Positions 34,783 to 43,625 are shown, counted from the first letter of the stretch. The stretch: 64,000 nt of DNA from Inhella gelatinilytica (GCF_016093295.1 NZ_JAEDAL010000010.1:34959-98958); one strand, 5' to 3'. The notes: generated by a model from the letters alone, not told the origin. Numbers and translations: made by a program.

Positions 34783-36072
34783 ATGCAAGCGCTTCGTTTT
34801 CTCACCGCCGGCTCGGTGGACGACGGCAAGTCCACGCTGATCGGCCGCCTGCTGTTCGACAGCAAGGCCATCCTGGCCGACCAGCTCGACACCCTGGAGC
34901 GCCGCGCGGCGGGTAGCCCCATTGATCTCAGCCTGCTAACCGACGGCCTGGAGGCTGAGCGCGAGCAGGGCATCACCATCGATGTGGCCTACCGCTACTT
35001 CGCCACCAAGCAGCGCAAGTTCATCATTGCCGACGCCCCCGGCCACGAGCAATACACCCGCAACATGGTGACGGCCGCGGCCGGCAGCGACGCGGCCGTG
35101 GTGCTGGTGGACATCACCAAGCTGGACCTGAGTCAGCCCGAGGTGACGCTGCTGGCGCAGACGCGCCGCCACTCCCTGCTGGCTCAGTTGCTGCGCGTGC
35201 CCAGCCTCGTGTTTGCCATCAACAAGATCGATGCCATCGAGCAGCCCGGCCCCGGCTTCGACAAGGTCAAGCGCGCGCTCGACGCCTTTGCTCAGGCCGC
35301 CGGCCTGAACGTGGTGGCCACGGTGCCGGTGAGCGCCCTGCGCGGCGACAACGTCACCCAGCCGCTGGATGCCCCCTGGTGGAACGGCCCCTCTCTGCTC
35401 CAAGTGCTGGAGGGCCTGCCCTGCGTGCAGGAGCGCGTGGACGCGCCCTTGAGCCTGCCGGTCCAGTACGTGCAGAAGGATGCCTATCAAAGCGAGGGTG
35501 CGGGCTTCCAGCCCCGCGTGCTCTGGGGCCGCATCGCCCACGGGGCCGTGAAGGTGGGCGACGAAATCGAGGTGCTGCCCAGCCGCCAGAAGGCCGTAGT
35601 GGCGGGCCTGCGCCGCGCGGCCGAGGACGTGCAGCGCGGCCAAGCGGGCGAGTCGGTCGGCGTGATCCTGGACCGTCAGCTCGATGTGAGCCGGGGCGAC
35701 TGGTTGGCCGAACCGGCCAAGGCGCAGCTGCAGAACCGCTTCCCCGCCACCCTGGCCTGGCTGGACACTGAGCCCGCCAAGCCCGGCCGCAAGTACTGGG
35801 TGCGCCATGGCAACCGCTGGGTGCAGGCGCGCATCGCCGCCATCGACTCGGTGCTGGACATCCACAGCCTGGAAGCCCGCGACGCGCACGAGCTCGGCGT
35901 CAACGCCATCGGTCGCGTGCAGATGGAAGTGCAGCACGAGCTGCCGGTCGAGCCCTTCGAAACCAACCGCGTGGGCGGCGCCTTGATCGTCGTGGACCCC
36001 GCCAGCCACCGCACCAGCGGTGCTCTGCTGGTCGATCGGCCCACGGCTGAAGCAACCGAGGAGGCCTGGTGA
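34783..36072 (+). CDS. cysN: Sulfate adenylyltransferase subunit 1 (GTPase)
   Basis: The 429-residue EF-Tu-like GTPase has the G1 motif GSVDDGKSTLIGRLL, G2 REQGITIDVAYRYF, G3 DAPGHEQYTRNMVTAAAG and G4 NKID. Two beta-barrel domains follow. Length shows it is CysN alone, without a fused APS kinase domain. It pairs with CysD to make adenylyl sulfate. Its stop overlaps the start of cobA. Confidence 0.96.
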   Translation: MQALRFLTAGSVDDGKSTLIGRLLFDSKAILADQLDTLERRAAGSPIDLSLLTDGLEAEREQGITIDVAYRYFATKQRKFIIADAPGHEQYTRNMVTAAAGSDAAVVLVDITKLDLSQPEVTLLAQTRRHSLLAQLLRVPSLVFAINKIDAIEQPGPGFDKVKRALDAFAQAAGLNVVATVPVSALRGDNVTQPLDAPWWNGPSLLQVLEGLPCVQERVDAPLSLPVQYVQKDAYQSEGAGFQPRVLWGRIAHGAVKVGDEIEVLPSRQKAVVAGLRRAAEDVQRGQAGESVGVILDRQLDVSRGDWLAEPAKAQLQNRFPATLAWLDTEPAKPGRKYWVRHGNRWVQARIAAIDSVLDIHSLEARDAHELGVNAIGRVQMEVQHELPVEPFETNRVGGALIVVDPASHRTSGALLVDRPTAEATEEAW

Positions 36073-36830
36073 TGGGCAAGGTGGTGTTTGTGAGTGCCGG
36101 CCCCGGCGCGGCCGACCTGATCACCCTGCGAGGGGTGCAGCGCCTCGCCCAAGCCGAAGTCGTGCTGTTCGATGCCTTGACCGACCCGGAATTGCGCGCG
36201 TTTGCGCCCCATGCTCGCTGGATTGACGTCGGCAAGCGGGGCTTCGCCCACGCCGTCAAGCAAACCGAAATCAATGCCCTCCTCGTCCAGTGCGGGCGTG
36301 AGTTTGACCGGGTCGTGCGCCTCAAAGGCGGCGACGCCTCGGTGTTCGGTCGCTTGGAAGAGGAACTGGAGGCCCTGGCTGCCGCGGGCCTTGAATCCGA
36401 AGTGGTCCCGGGGGTGACGGCCGCGCTCGCGGCCGCGGCGCAAGCCCAGCGACCCCTGACCCGGCGCGGCGCGGGGCGTAGCGTTTCCCTCTCCACCGCC
36501 ATGACGCAAACCGGGGAATTGATTGCCAGCAAGACCGCCGACACCGAGGTCTTCTACATGGCCGGCAAGCAGCTTGCGGCCCTGCAGCGCCGACTCTTGA
36601 GTGCCGGCTGGGGGCCCGAGACACCCGCCCTGGTGGTCAGCCGCGCAGGGTGTTCGGACGCCCTCACCAGCACCCACCGGCTACAGGATTTGGCCGCCGC
36701 AACCGTGCTCCACCGAGGCCGCCCAACGGTGGTCACCGTGGGGGTCGGAGCCGCCCCGCTATCAACCCATGTCGAGAAAACATGTGCCGCATCAAGCACG
36801 TTCCCCAGGAAAACCCCCGTACCGATCTAA
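36072..36830 (+). CDS. cobA: Uroporphyrinogen-III C-methyltransferase
   Basis: The product of about 252 residues methylates uroporphyrinogen III at C2 and C7, the entry step to siroheme needed by CysI. Motifs are [60 protein letters not shown] and a C-terminal GRPTVVTVG. The ATG at 36072 shares its first base with the cysN stop; a GTG one codon earlier is also in frame. It lacks the CysG dehydrogenase/chelatase domain, so those steps must be elsewhere. Confidence 0.93.
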   Translation: MGKVVFVSAGPGAADLITLRGVQRLAQAEVVLFDALTDPELRAFAPHARWIDVGKRGFAHAVKQTEINALLVQCGREFDRVVRLKGGDASVFGRLEEELEALAAAGLESEVVPGVTAALAAAAQAQRPLTRRGAGRSVSLSTAMTQTGELIASKTADTEVFYMAGKQLAALQRRLLSAGWGPETPALVVSRAGCSDALTSTHRLQDLAAATVLHRGRPTVVTVGVGAAPLSTHVEKTCAASSTFPRKTPVPI

Positions 36831-36870
36831 AATCCAAAGCTTTGCCTCAACCGCGAAGCGCCTACCCATC

Positions 36871-37194
36871 ATGACCCACGTTGTGACCGAAGCCTGCATC
36901 CGCTGCAAATACACCGACTGCGTTGATGTCTGCCCCGTTGATTGCTTCCGCGAAGGCCCCAATTTCCTCACCATTGACCCGGACGAATGCATCGACTGCG
37001 CGGTCTGCATTCCCGAGTGCCCGGTGAACGCCATCGTCCCTGAAGAGGACGTCCCCGGTGATCAGCAGCACATGATCAAGCTCAATGCCGATCTGGCCAA
37101 GAAGTGGCCCTCGATCACCAAGCGCAAGAGCCCGCTGCCTGACGCCGACGACTGGAAAGACAAGACCGGCAAACTGCCCGAGTTGATCAAGTGA
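36871..37194 (+). CDS. fdxA: Seven-iron ferredoxin
   Basis: The 107-residue FdxA-type ferredoxin has Cys9, 17 and 50 for the [3Fe-4S] cluster and Cys21, 40, 43 and 46 for the [4Fe-4S] cluster, with extra Cys12 and Cys25. This is the Azotobacter ferredoxin I spacing shifted by one residue. The C-terminal helical extension ([20 protein letters not shown]) is typical. It starts 40 bases after cobA and overlaps the reductase gene at its stop, so it likely passes electrons between that reductase and an acceptor such as CysI. Confidence 0.95.
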   Translation: MTHVVTEACIRCKYTDCVDVCPVDCFREGPNFLTIDPDECIDCAVCIPECPVNAIVPEEDVPGDQQHMIKLNADLAKKWPSITKRKSPLPDADDWKDKTGKLPELIK

Positions 37195-38282
37195 TGGACA
37201 AAGCCACTCCCCACGCCGGTGTCATCGAGACCGACGCCGTCATCGTCGGCGCCGGCCCGGTCGGCCTCTTTCAAATCTTTGAACTGGGCCTGCTCGAAGT
37301 CAAAGCCCACATCATTGACTCGCTCGCCTACCCGGGCGGCCAGTGCATCGAGCTCTATCCCGACAAGCCGATCTACGACATCCCGGCCCTGCCCGTCGTC
37401 ACCGGCAAGGAATTGACCGACAACCTGCTCAAGCAGGTCGAACCCTTTGGGGCGACTTTCCACCTGGGTCAGGAAGTGACCACCGTCGAAAAGCAAGAAG
37501 ACGGCCGCTTCTTTGTCGCCACGAGCAAGGGCACGCAGTTCCTGACCAAGACCATCTTCATCGCCGGCGGTGTGGGCTCGTTCCAGCCGCGCACGCTGAA
37601 GGTCGACGGCATCGACAAGCACGAGGGCTCGCAAGTCCACTACCGCGTGCGCAACCCCAGCCAATTCGCCGGCAAGAACCTACTGATCGTCGGCGGCGGG
37701 GATTCAGCGCTGGACTGGGCGCTGAACTTCTGCGCCGGCAACGCCGATGGCAACCCGCACAAGGCCGAGAGCGTCATCTTGGTGCACCGCCGCGACGGCT
37801 TCCGGGCCGCCCCGGCATCGGTCGCCAAGATGCGCGAACTCTGCGAGCAGTACGAGATGCAGTTCATCGTCGGCCAGGTCACGGACCTGGACGAGGGTGA
37901 CGACGGCCAACTCAAGGGCGTCAAGGTCACCGGCGGCGACGGCGTGACCCGCGTCGTGCCCTGTGACGAAGTGCTGGTCTTCTTCGGCCTCTCGCCCAAG
38001 CTCGGCCCGATTGCCGAATGGGGCCTGGCGCTGGAGCGCAAGCAAATCGTCGTGGACACCGAGAAGTTCTCGACCAGCGTGCCCGGCATCTTTGCCGTGG
38101 GCGATGTGAACACCTACCCGGGCAAGAAGAAGCTGATCCTCTCGGGCTTCCACGAAGCCGCACTGGCCGCCTTCGGCGCCATGCCCTTCATCAACCCCGA
38201 GAAGCGTGTGCACCTGCAGTACACGACGACCAGCCCCAAGCTGCACAAGGTGCTGGGCGTCGAGACTCCGGTGTTCGACTGA
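37194..38282 (+). CDS. Ferredoxin--NADP+ reductase, thioredoxin-reductase-like
   Basis: The 362-residue flavoprotein has an FAD motif [19 protein letters not shown], the region [20 protein letters not shown], an NADPH motif [15 protein letters not shown] with [11 protein letters not shown], and the closing FAD contact [17 protein letters not shown]. The redox-active CxxC of thioredoxin reductase is absent, which marks the YumC/TrxB-like FNR group. The ATG at 37194 shares a base with the fdxA stop. It should reduce the adjacent ferredoxin with NADPH. A hairpin terminator follows. Confidence 0.92.
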   Translation: MDKATPHAGVIETDAVIVGAGPVGLFQIFELGLLEVKAHIIDSLAYPGGQCIELYPDKPIYDIPALPVVTGKELTDNLLKQVEPFGATFHLGQEVTTVEKQEDGRFFVATSKGTQFLTKTIFIAGGVGSFQPRTLKVDGIDKHEGSQVHYRVRNPSQFAGKNLLIVGGGDSALDWALNFCAGNADGNPHKAESVILVHRRDGFRAAPASVAKMRELCEQYEMQFIVGQVTDLDEGDDGQLKGVKVTGGDGVTRVVPCDEVLVFFGLSPKLGPIAEWGLALERKQIVVDTEKFSTSVPGIFAVGDVNTYPGKKKLILSGFHEAALAAFGAMPFINPEKRVHLQYTTTSPKLHKVLGVETPVFD

Positions 38283-38302
38283 GCGGCTCCGCGCCCCCCA
38301 TC

Positions 38303-38330
38303 AAGGCCACCCTTCGCGGTGGCCTTTTTT
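38303..38330 (+). terminator. Terminator after the ferredoxin reductase gene
   Basis: AAGGCCACC (38303-38311) pairs with GGTGGCCTT (38318-38326) and is followed by TTTT. It separates the cys/fdx transcripts from the riboswitch-led receptor gene. Confidence 0.88.
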
Positions 38331-38371
38331 ATGGGAGGCCCCGTCTCCCCGATGCCCATCCGGGCATCGCT

Positions 38372-38465
38372 CCACGCTAGGGGTGCTGGCCGCAGTTTCA
38401 CCGCGTCCGGCTGAGAAAAACCCTTGGAACCTGAATCGAGGTAATCCTCGCGCAGGGAAGCGTGG
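38372..38465 (+). promoter_or_regulatory. TPP (thiamin pyrophosphate) riboswitch
   Basis: The P1 stem is CCACGCT (38372-38378) with AGCGTGG (38459-38465). Inside are the conserved THI-element segments AGGGGTGCTGGCCG, CCGGCTGAGAAA, ACCCTTGGAACCTGAATC and GGTAATCCTCGCGCAGGGAAG, in the correct order. A separate hairpin GATGCCC/GGGCATC lies just upstream at 38351-38368. The element sits 58 bases before the receptor start codon, so it probably lowers receptor expression when TPP is abundant. Whether it acts on translation or termination is unclear. Confidence 0.92.
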
Positions 38466-38523
38466 TCAAGGCTCCGCACGCCTCGTGCTGGGCCCTGCCC
38501 GCCGACCTGCCATCTCCTCACCG

Positions 38524-40635
38524 ATGGCAATGAAACAGAAGTTCGCTTTTCCCCTCACCCTGCTCGCCCTGGCTGCCGCAGCCACCGCGCAAGAGCAACT
38601 CCCCACCGTCTCGCTGACCAGCCGCAACGCCCAAGCCCCCGTGGCCAGCAGTGGCTTTGGGGACACCCCCAATGCCCGGCTGCCCTTGCAGGCGCTGCGC
38701 ATCGACGCCGAGCGCCTGAGCGAGTTGGGCCTGCAGGGCCTCACCGCCCTGCCGCTGCTCGACGCCTCCATCAGCGACAGCTACAACGCGGTGGGCTACA
38801 TCCCGCAGTTCAAGGTGCGGGGCTTCGACCTGGACACCCGCTTCAACCTGCGCCGCGACGGCCTGCCCATCAACGGCGAGACCGTGCTGCCGTTGTTCAA
38901 CAAAGCAGCGCTGGAGGTGCTCAAGGGCGCCAGCGGCCTGCAGGCCGGCACCAGCGCACCGGCGGGGCTCTTGAACCTGATCGTCAAGCGGCCGGATGCC
39001 CAGCGCCTGGATCTGAGCCTGGGGTGGGAGAGCGCCAACAACCGCTTCGCCGGCCTGGACTGGGCCCAGCGTTTTGGTGCCGACCAAGCTTTTGGTGTGC
39101 GCATGAATGCGCAGGCCGCGCAGTTGGACCCCTGGGTGCACGACAGCACCGGCCGCAGCCGGGGCGCTGCCCTGGCGGCGGATTGGCGCCTGAGTCGCGA
39201 CACGCTGCTGGAAGCCGAAGTCGAAACCCACGCCCAGCGCCAGCCCACGCAGCCGGGCTTCAGTCTGTTGGGCTCGCGCCTGCCCGACCCCAAGTCGGTG
39301 GACCTGCGCCGCAACCTGGGGCACACGGACTGGAGTCTGCCCAGCCGCTTCGAAGGCGACTACGGCTCGTTGCGCCTGCAGCATCGCCTGACGGCCGACT
39401 GGGGTCTGACCCTGCAGGCCGGCGCGCAGCGCGCACGCACCGATGACCGCGTGGCCTTCCCCTTTGGCTGCTACGCCGAAGACGACTACAGCCGCTACTG
39501 CAGCGATGGCAGCTTCGACCTCTACGACTTCCGCAGCGAGAACGAGCGCCGCCGCAGCGACGCCACGCGCGCCGCGCTGGACGGCAAGCTGAACCTGGCC
39601 GGCCTACAGCACCGGCTGCGGGCCGAGTGGGTGCACAGCCGCTACGAAGCCCGCCCGCAGCGCCAGGCTTACAACTGGGCCGGCAGCGGCTCGGTGTTCG
39701 GCGGGGGCAGCAGCAGCGCCGACCCCACGCTCAGTGACGAGAACACGGTTCGCGACGAGCGCAGCCATGAATTCGGATTGACCGACCAAGTGCAGTTCGG
39801 CGCTTTTGAAGTTTTCGCCGGCCTGCGCCACACCCAGCTCAAGCGCGCCGCCGTGCGCACCGACGGCAGCCGCGCCACAGCCTACTCGCAATCCTTCACC
39901 ACCCCCTGGTTGGGGGCGACCTGGGAGTTGGCGCGCAACCTGCGCGTCTACGCCAGCAGTGGCCAAGGCATCGAGAGCGAAGTCATCCCCAACCGCAGCC
40001 GCTACGTCAACGCCGGCGCCCCGCTGCCCGCCCTGCGCAGCCGCCAAACCGAGCTCGGTCTCAAGGCCGGCAGCCAGACGGTGGACTGGAGCGTGGCGGC
40101 CTTTGACGTCACCCGCCCGCGCTGGCGCGACCTGGGCGCCTGCGACAGCAGCGCCGGCAGTTGCACGCGCAAGGCCGATGGCGAGCAGCAGCACCGCGGC
40201 CTGGAGGCGCAAGCCGACCTCAAGTGGCCAGGCGGCGGCCTGCTGGCCTCGGCGATGTGGCTGCGCGCGCGGCTGAACGGCAGTGCCGATGCGAGTTTGA
40301 ACCGCAAGCGCCCCGAGAACGTGCCCTCCCGCAGCCTCAAGCTCAGCGTGCGCCAGGACGTGGCAACGGGCCTGGACCTTCAGGCTGGCCTAGTGCACGA
40401 AGGCGCACGGGCCGTGCTGCCGGACAACAGCCTGCTCCTGCCCAGTTGGACCCGCGTCGATGCCAGCGCGCGCTTCAGCCACACGGTGGGGGCCCACACG
40501 CTGCGCTGGCGCCTGGGCGTGGACAACCTGCTGAACCACAAGGCTTGGAAGGAGTCCCCCTACAGCTTTGGCCACACCTACCTCTACCCGCTGGCCCCCC
40601 GCACGGTGAGCCTGAGTCTCAACATTTTTCATTGA
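38524..40635 (+). CDS. TonB-dependent outer-membrane receptor (probable thiamin uptake)
   Basis: The 703-residue protein has a signal peptide (PLTLLALAAAATAQ) and a plug domain of about 140 residues (FKVRGFDLDTRFNLRRDGL, VLKGASGLQAG, LNLIVKRPDA). A beta-barrel of alternating strands follows, ending VSLSLNIFH. It should import a ligand across the outer membrane with TonB energy. The TPP riboswitch in front indicates thiamin or a precursor as ligand, which is inference from regulation. The ATG at 38524 has no good ribosome site, which fits riboswitch control; ATG 38530 is an alternative. No thiamin genes lie downstream. Confidence 0.88.
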   Translation: MAMKQKFAFPLTLLALAAAATAQEQLPTVSLTSRNAQAPVASSGFGDTPNARLPLQALRIDAERLSELGLQGLTALPLLDASISDSYNAVGYIPQFKVRGFDLDTRFNLRRDGLPINGETVLPLFNKAALEVLKGASGLQAGTSAPAGLLNLIVKRPDAQRLDLSLGWESANNRFAGLDWAQRFGADQAFGVRMNAQAAQLDPWVHDSTGRSRGAALAADWRLSRDTLLEAEVETHAQRQPTQPGFSLLGSRLPDPKSVDLRRNLGHTDWSLPSRFEGDYGSLRLQHRLTADWGLTLQAGAQRARTDDRVAFPFGCYAEDDYSRYCSDGSFDLYDFRSENERRRSDATRAALDGKLNLAGLQHRLRAEWVHSRYEARPQRQAYNWAGSGSVFGGGSSSADPTLSDENTVRDERSHEFGLTDQVQFGAFEVFAGLRHTQLKRAAVRTDGSRATAYSQSFTTPWLGATWELARNLRVYASSGQGIESEVIPNRSRYVNAGAPLPALRSRQTELGLKAGSQTVDWSVAAFDVTRPRWRDLGACDSSAGSCTRKADGEQQHRGLEAQADLKWPGGGLLASAMWLRARLNGSADASLNRKRPENVPSRSLKLSVRQDVATGLDLQAGLVHEGARAVLPDNSLLLPSWTRVDASARFSHTVGAHTLRWRLGVDNLLNHKAWKESPYSFGHTYLYPLAPRTVSLSLNIFH

Positions 40636-40684
40636 GACCTAGCGGCCAGCCCAAAAGCTGGTCTATACTCTTGGTCTTCGCTGT

Positions 40685-40760
40685 TCCCCGATAGCTCAGT
40701 CGGTAGAGCGCCGGACTGTTAATCCGTAGGTCCCTGGTTCGAGCCCAGGTCGGGGAGCCA
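40685..40760 (+). tRNA. tRNA-Asn (GTT), copy 1
   Basis: A 76-base cloverleaf with acceptor arms TCCCCGA / TCGGGGA, D-arm AGCTCAGTCGGTAGAGC, anticodon loop CTGTTAA (GTT, asparagine), T-arm GGTTCGAGCCC, and an encoded CCA end. A TATACT at 40664-40669 is a likely -10 box upstream. Confidence 0.97.
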
Positions 40761-40774
40761 AGAACAGCAACAAG

Positions 40775-40802
40775 CGCACCTGCTTCAGGTGCGTTTGTGT
40801 TT
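40775..40802 (+). terminator. Terminator after tRNA-Asn copy 1
   Basis: CGCACCTG (40775-40782) pairs with CAGGTGCG (40786-40793) around a three-base loop, followed by TTTGTGTTT. Confidence 0.85.
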
Positions 40803-40850
40803 GAAGGACCGTCGCAACCGAATGGCGGCCTGAACAAAATTTGAATCTTT

Positions 40851-40926
40851 TCCCCGATAGCTCAGTCGGTAGAGCGCCGGACTGTTAATCCGTAGGTCCC
40901 TGGTTCGAGCCCAGGTCGGGGAGCCA
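40851..40926 (+). tRNA. tRNA-Asn (GTT), copy 2
   Basis: Identical over its 76 bases to the first tRNA-Asn, 90 bases downstream, with encoded CCA and the same GTT anticodon. The flanking sequence differs, so it is an old duplication kept identical or a recent local one. Confidence 0.97.
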
Positions 40927-40932
40927 AATCTG

Positions 40933-40970
40933 AACCCTCAGCATTGCAAAGTGCTGGGGGTTTTCTCTTT
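40933..40970 (+). terminator. Terminator after tRNA-Asn copy 2
   Basis: AACCCTCAGCA (40933-40943) pairs with TGCTGGGGGTT (40952-40962) with one G-T pair, followed by TTCTCTTT. Confidence 0.82.
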
Positions 40971-40987
40971 GCCTTCAAGGATCGCCC

Positions 40988-41326
40988 ATGAGCACCCTGC
41001 CCGCCTGCCCCCAATGCCAATCCACCTACACCTATGAAGACGGCAGTCAGCTGGTGTGCCCGGAGTGCGGGCACGAGTGGTCGGCTCAGGCTGAGGCCAA
41101 CGTCGAGGCCGCGCGCGTGGTGCGCGATGCCGTGGGCAATGTGCTGCAGGACGGCGACACCGTCACCCTGGTCAAAGACCTCAAGGTCAAGGGCAGTTCG
41201 CTGGTTGTCAAGGTCGGCACCAAGGTCAAGAACATCCGCCTGGTCGAAGCCGACCACGACATCGATTGCAAGATCGACGGCATTGGGGCCATGGGGCTCA
41301 AGTCGGAATTCGTGAAGAAGGTCTGA
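40988..41326 (+). CDS. yjdM: Zinc-ribbon protein YjdM (PhnA family)
   Basis: The 112-residue protein has an N-terminal zinc ribbon with [25 protein letters not shown]. The PhnA/YjdM domain follows: [40 protein letters not shown] and [23 protein letters not shown]. Despite its old name it is not needed for phosphonate breakdown; the role is unclear. It follows the second tRNA terminator. Confidence 0.94.
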   Translation: MSTLPACPQCQSTYTYEDGSQLVCPECGHEWSAQAEANVEAARVVRDAVGNVLQDGDTVTLVKDLKVKGSSLVVKVGTKVKNIRLVEADHDIDCKIDGIGAMGLKSEFVKKV

Positions 41327-41338
41327 CGGCGATTCCTC

Positions 41339-42310
41339 TCACGCCGCGGCCCCGCTCAGTTGCGGGACCCGGGCTTCCAGGCGTTCAAGCAGCAAGGGCC
41401 ACAGGCGCTCGGCCGCCGTGCGCCGGAAGGGCCCAAAGTGGCCCAGCGACGGGAGCCCCACCTCTTCGGGGCGCAGGTGAAAGCGCTCCACCTTCGCCCC
41501 TACGCGCTGGAAGCAGTCCGCCAGCGCGTTCACCGCTTCCGGCGGCCCGTAGGTCAGGTCGTCGCTGAGGCTCCAGAGTTGCAGCTGACCGCGAAAGTCC
41601 TCCGGGCGGTACCAAGATTGGCACTCGGGGTCGTCCAAAAAATACCCCGGCGACACACCCCAGCGCGCCCAGTCCAGGGCGGCCGCAGCCGGCAAGGCCT
41701 CGCCACCCCCCAAGGCCCAGCCGGGCAATCGACCGGTGCTCCGCACCCAGGCGGGAATCCAGGTCGAGAAGAAGAACCGCGTGAGCTGGCGCCGCCAGCC
41801 GGACGGCCACAGGCCCCAGTAACCGAACTGAGAGCCCAAGGTCACCGCCGCATCCAGGTGAACCAGGCCTTCGATCAGCGGCAGCCCGTTGCCCCCCAGC
41901 GAGTGCCCCACCCACACCAGCGGCAAGCGGTTGACCCCTTGGCCCGCCCGCTGTCGTGCCGCCGCCAAGGCGGCTGACAGGTCCAGCCGCACCCAGTTTC
42001 GCAGGCTGGGCCCTGGGGCCGCCCGGGAGTGGCCCATGCCGCGGTAGTCAAACGTCAGCACGGCATAGCCTCGACTCGCCAACCACAGGGCAAAAGCCCG
42101 GTAGTAGCCCTGCGGCACCCCGGTGGCGGGCGCCACCACCGCCACGGCTCGCGCCGTTTGGCGAGGCTCGAACACACAGCCCCGCAGGGCCGCACCGTCA
42201 GCCGCCTCAAAAACGAGCGGGCGTCCCCCGAATTCTTCCGACCAACCGGCCTGCAAGTGGGCCAGATCGGGGGAGCCCATCTGGGCCGGCCATTGCGCGC
42301 TGAAGTGCAT
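41339..42310 (-). CDS. Alpha/beta hydrolase
   Basis: The 323-residue protein has an N-terminal beta region (RPLVFEAADGAALRGCVFEP), the oxyanion region VAPATGVPQGYYRAFA, FDYRGMGHSR, the nucleophile elbow GHSLGG, and a likely catalytic His in LGHFGPFR near the end. The fold is that of the serine aminopeptidase/lipase branch; the substrate is unknown. I take the ATG at 42310 because GGAG lies six bases upstream; a TTG four codons earlier is in frame. It is divergent from a LysR gene with a strong operator-like palindrome between them. Confidence 0.87.
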   Translation of the reverse strand: MHFSAQWPAQMGSPDLAHLQAGWSEEFGGRPLVFEAADGAALRGCVFEPRQTARAVAVVAPATGVPQGYYRAFALWLASRGYAVLTFDYRGMGHSRAAPGPSLRNWVRLDLSAALAAARQRAGQGVNRLPLVWVGHSLGGNGLPLIEGLVHLDAAVTLGSQFGYWGLWPSGWRRQLTRFFFSTWIPAWVRSTGRLPGWALGGGEALPAAAALDWARWGVSPGYFLDDPECQSWYRPEDFRGQLQLWSLSDDLTYGPPEAVNALADCFQRVGAKVERFHLRPEEVGLPSLGHFGPFRRTAAERLWPLLLERLEARVPQLSGAAA

Positions 42311-42358
42311 GTGCGTCTCCAAGTTTTCAGGAGGGGCATCGTAAAAATGCGCGAATAA

Positions 42359-42383
42359 GTTGACTAGATAGCACTATGTCAAC
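42359..42383. promoter_or_regulatory. Operator-like palindrome between hydrolase and LysR genes
   Basis: GTTGAC (42359-42364) and GTCAAC (42378-42383) form an inverted repeat with 13 bases between, extended inward by TAG/CTA. It lies 12 bases before the LysR start codon, a typical autoregulatory site. Binding is inferred. Confidence 0.6.
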
Positions 42384-42394
42384 AAACTGGTTAC

Positions 42395-43384
42395 ATGAAA
42401 TCAACAATTGACCGCCGGCCGCCGTTGTCTGCCACCGAATTGCGGCGGCAGCGAGAACGTATTGATTTGGATGCGAACGCCCTGGAGCTCTACGCCCGTG
42501 TGGTGGCCGCCGGCAGCTTCGCCCATGCGGCCCGCCAATTGGGTCTGACCCGAGCCGCGGTCAGCCGCCGAGTGGCCGCCATCGAAGACCGCGTGGGGCA
42601 AGCCCTGTTCGCCCGCACCACCCGAAGCTTGGGCCTGACCGACGCAGGTCGCCAACTGGCTCGGCGCGCCCAAGCAGTCCGTGAAGCCGCCGACGCCGCC
42701 CGTCAAGGGTGGCGCCGGGGCGCTGAGTCCCTGGAAGGGCTCTTGCGTATCACCTCGGTGCCCAGTTTCGGCGTTCACGTGCTGATGCCCTTGCTGCGAG
42801 GGTTTCAACAGCAGCACCCTGGGGTGCAGTTCGAGTGCCTGTTCACGGACCGCCGGCTGGATTTGCTGCGCGAGAGTGTTGATGTGGCCTTTCGCATCAC
42901 CCAAATGCCGCCCTTGGATTGGGTCGCCCAGCCCGTGATGAGATTTCGTATTGGCGCCTATGGGACGCCGGGGCCCGCGTTGCCCGATCCTCAGGCGCTC
43001 GCGCAGCAACCGCTGCTGCTGTTGGGGGGCGCCACTGAGGCCCTCAACCTCAATTGGCTCCACGACAACGGGGGTCGCCAGAGTGTGACCGTCTCTCCCG
43101 CGCTGTGCGCCGACTCCTTGGACGCCCTGTTGACCGTCGCGCGCCTGGGGGGCGGCGTGGCCCTGGCCCCCGATTTCTGCGCGCAGGCGGACGTCGAAGC
43201 GGGCCGACTGGCGGACCGACTGCCCGGCTGGCAGTTGCCGATCGCAGAAGGGAACGAAATTCAGGCACTTACCTTGCCGGCCGCCGCTGCCGGGGTCAAA
43301 GCGCGGGCCTTGGTACATTGGGTCAGCGATGCCCTGACGGCATCACACACTGCCCAATTCAAGCCCGGCGTGCCCGACGCCTAA
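42395..43384 (+). CDS. LysR family transcriptional regulator
   Basis: The 329-residue regulator has a 27-residue basic N-terminal extension, then a winged helix-turn-helix (YARVVAAGSFAHAARQLGL, RAAVSRRVAAIE, FARTTRSLGLTDAG) and an effector-binding domain (LLRITSVPSFGVHVLMPLL, VDVAFRI, GGGVALAP). This is the CrgA-like subgroup. It is divergent from the alpha/beta hydrolase gene, its likely target, with a palindromic site at the intervening promoter. The effector is unknown. Confidence 0.88.
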   Translation: MKSTIDRRPPLSATELRRQRERIDLDANALELYARVVAAGSFAHAARQLGLTRAAVSRRVAAIEDRVGQALFARTTRSLGLTDAGRQLARRAQAVREAADAARQGWRRGAESLEGLLRITSVPSFGVHVLMPLLRGFQQQHPGVQFECLFTDRRLDLLRESVDVAFRITQMPPLDWVAQPVMRFRIGAYGTPGPALPDPQALAQQPLLLLGGATEALNLNWLHDNGGRQSVTVSPALCADSLDALLTVARLGGGVALAPDFCAQADVEAGRLADRLPGWQLPIAEGNEIQALTLPAAAAGVKARALVHWVSDALTASHTAQFKPGVPDA

Positions 43385-43406
43385 GACCCAGCACGTCCTT
43401 ACTCAA

Positions 43407-43625
43407 TTAGCCCCGCGTGCAAACACAAGGGTTTGCAAACTCGTAGCCGACCGCCCCCCGCGCAAATAGGTAGTTTTCTCTGGCGTGTTCACTGAGTGAG
43501 TCAAGGTCCACGTTGCCTTTGGCATCACACGGGAAACAAAAGCCCCGCCCCACATGAAACAGCGACTGAAAACGCAACTCGAAAGCCATAACCGGGCAAG
43601 CGGACAGACTGGAGAGGGGGGCCAT
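43407..43625 (-). CDS. Small protein of unknown function (72 residues)
   Basis: The 72-residue product starts at the ATG at 43625, six bases after AAGGAG, which is one of the best ribosome sites in the window. Features are MAFELRFQSLFHVGRGFCFPCDAKG, then VDLDSLSEHARENYLFARGAVGYEF. Residues such as GRGFCFPCDAKGNVDLD look conserved from memory of similar short Burkholderiales proteins. The function is unknown. It has no signal peptide or membrane helix. The spacer-related element at 43802-43849 lies 177 bases upstream of it. Confidence 0.72.
   Translation of the reverse strand: MAPLSSLSACPVMAFELRFQSLFHVGRGFCFPCDAKGNVDLDSLSEHARENYLFARGAVGYEFANPCVCTRG

Noticed and set aside
40685..40926. Genomic island at the tRNA-Asn genes
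   Set aside because: No integrase, no partial tRNA copy and no shift in base composition next to them; the neighbours are core genes.
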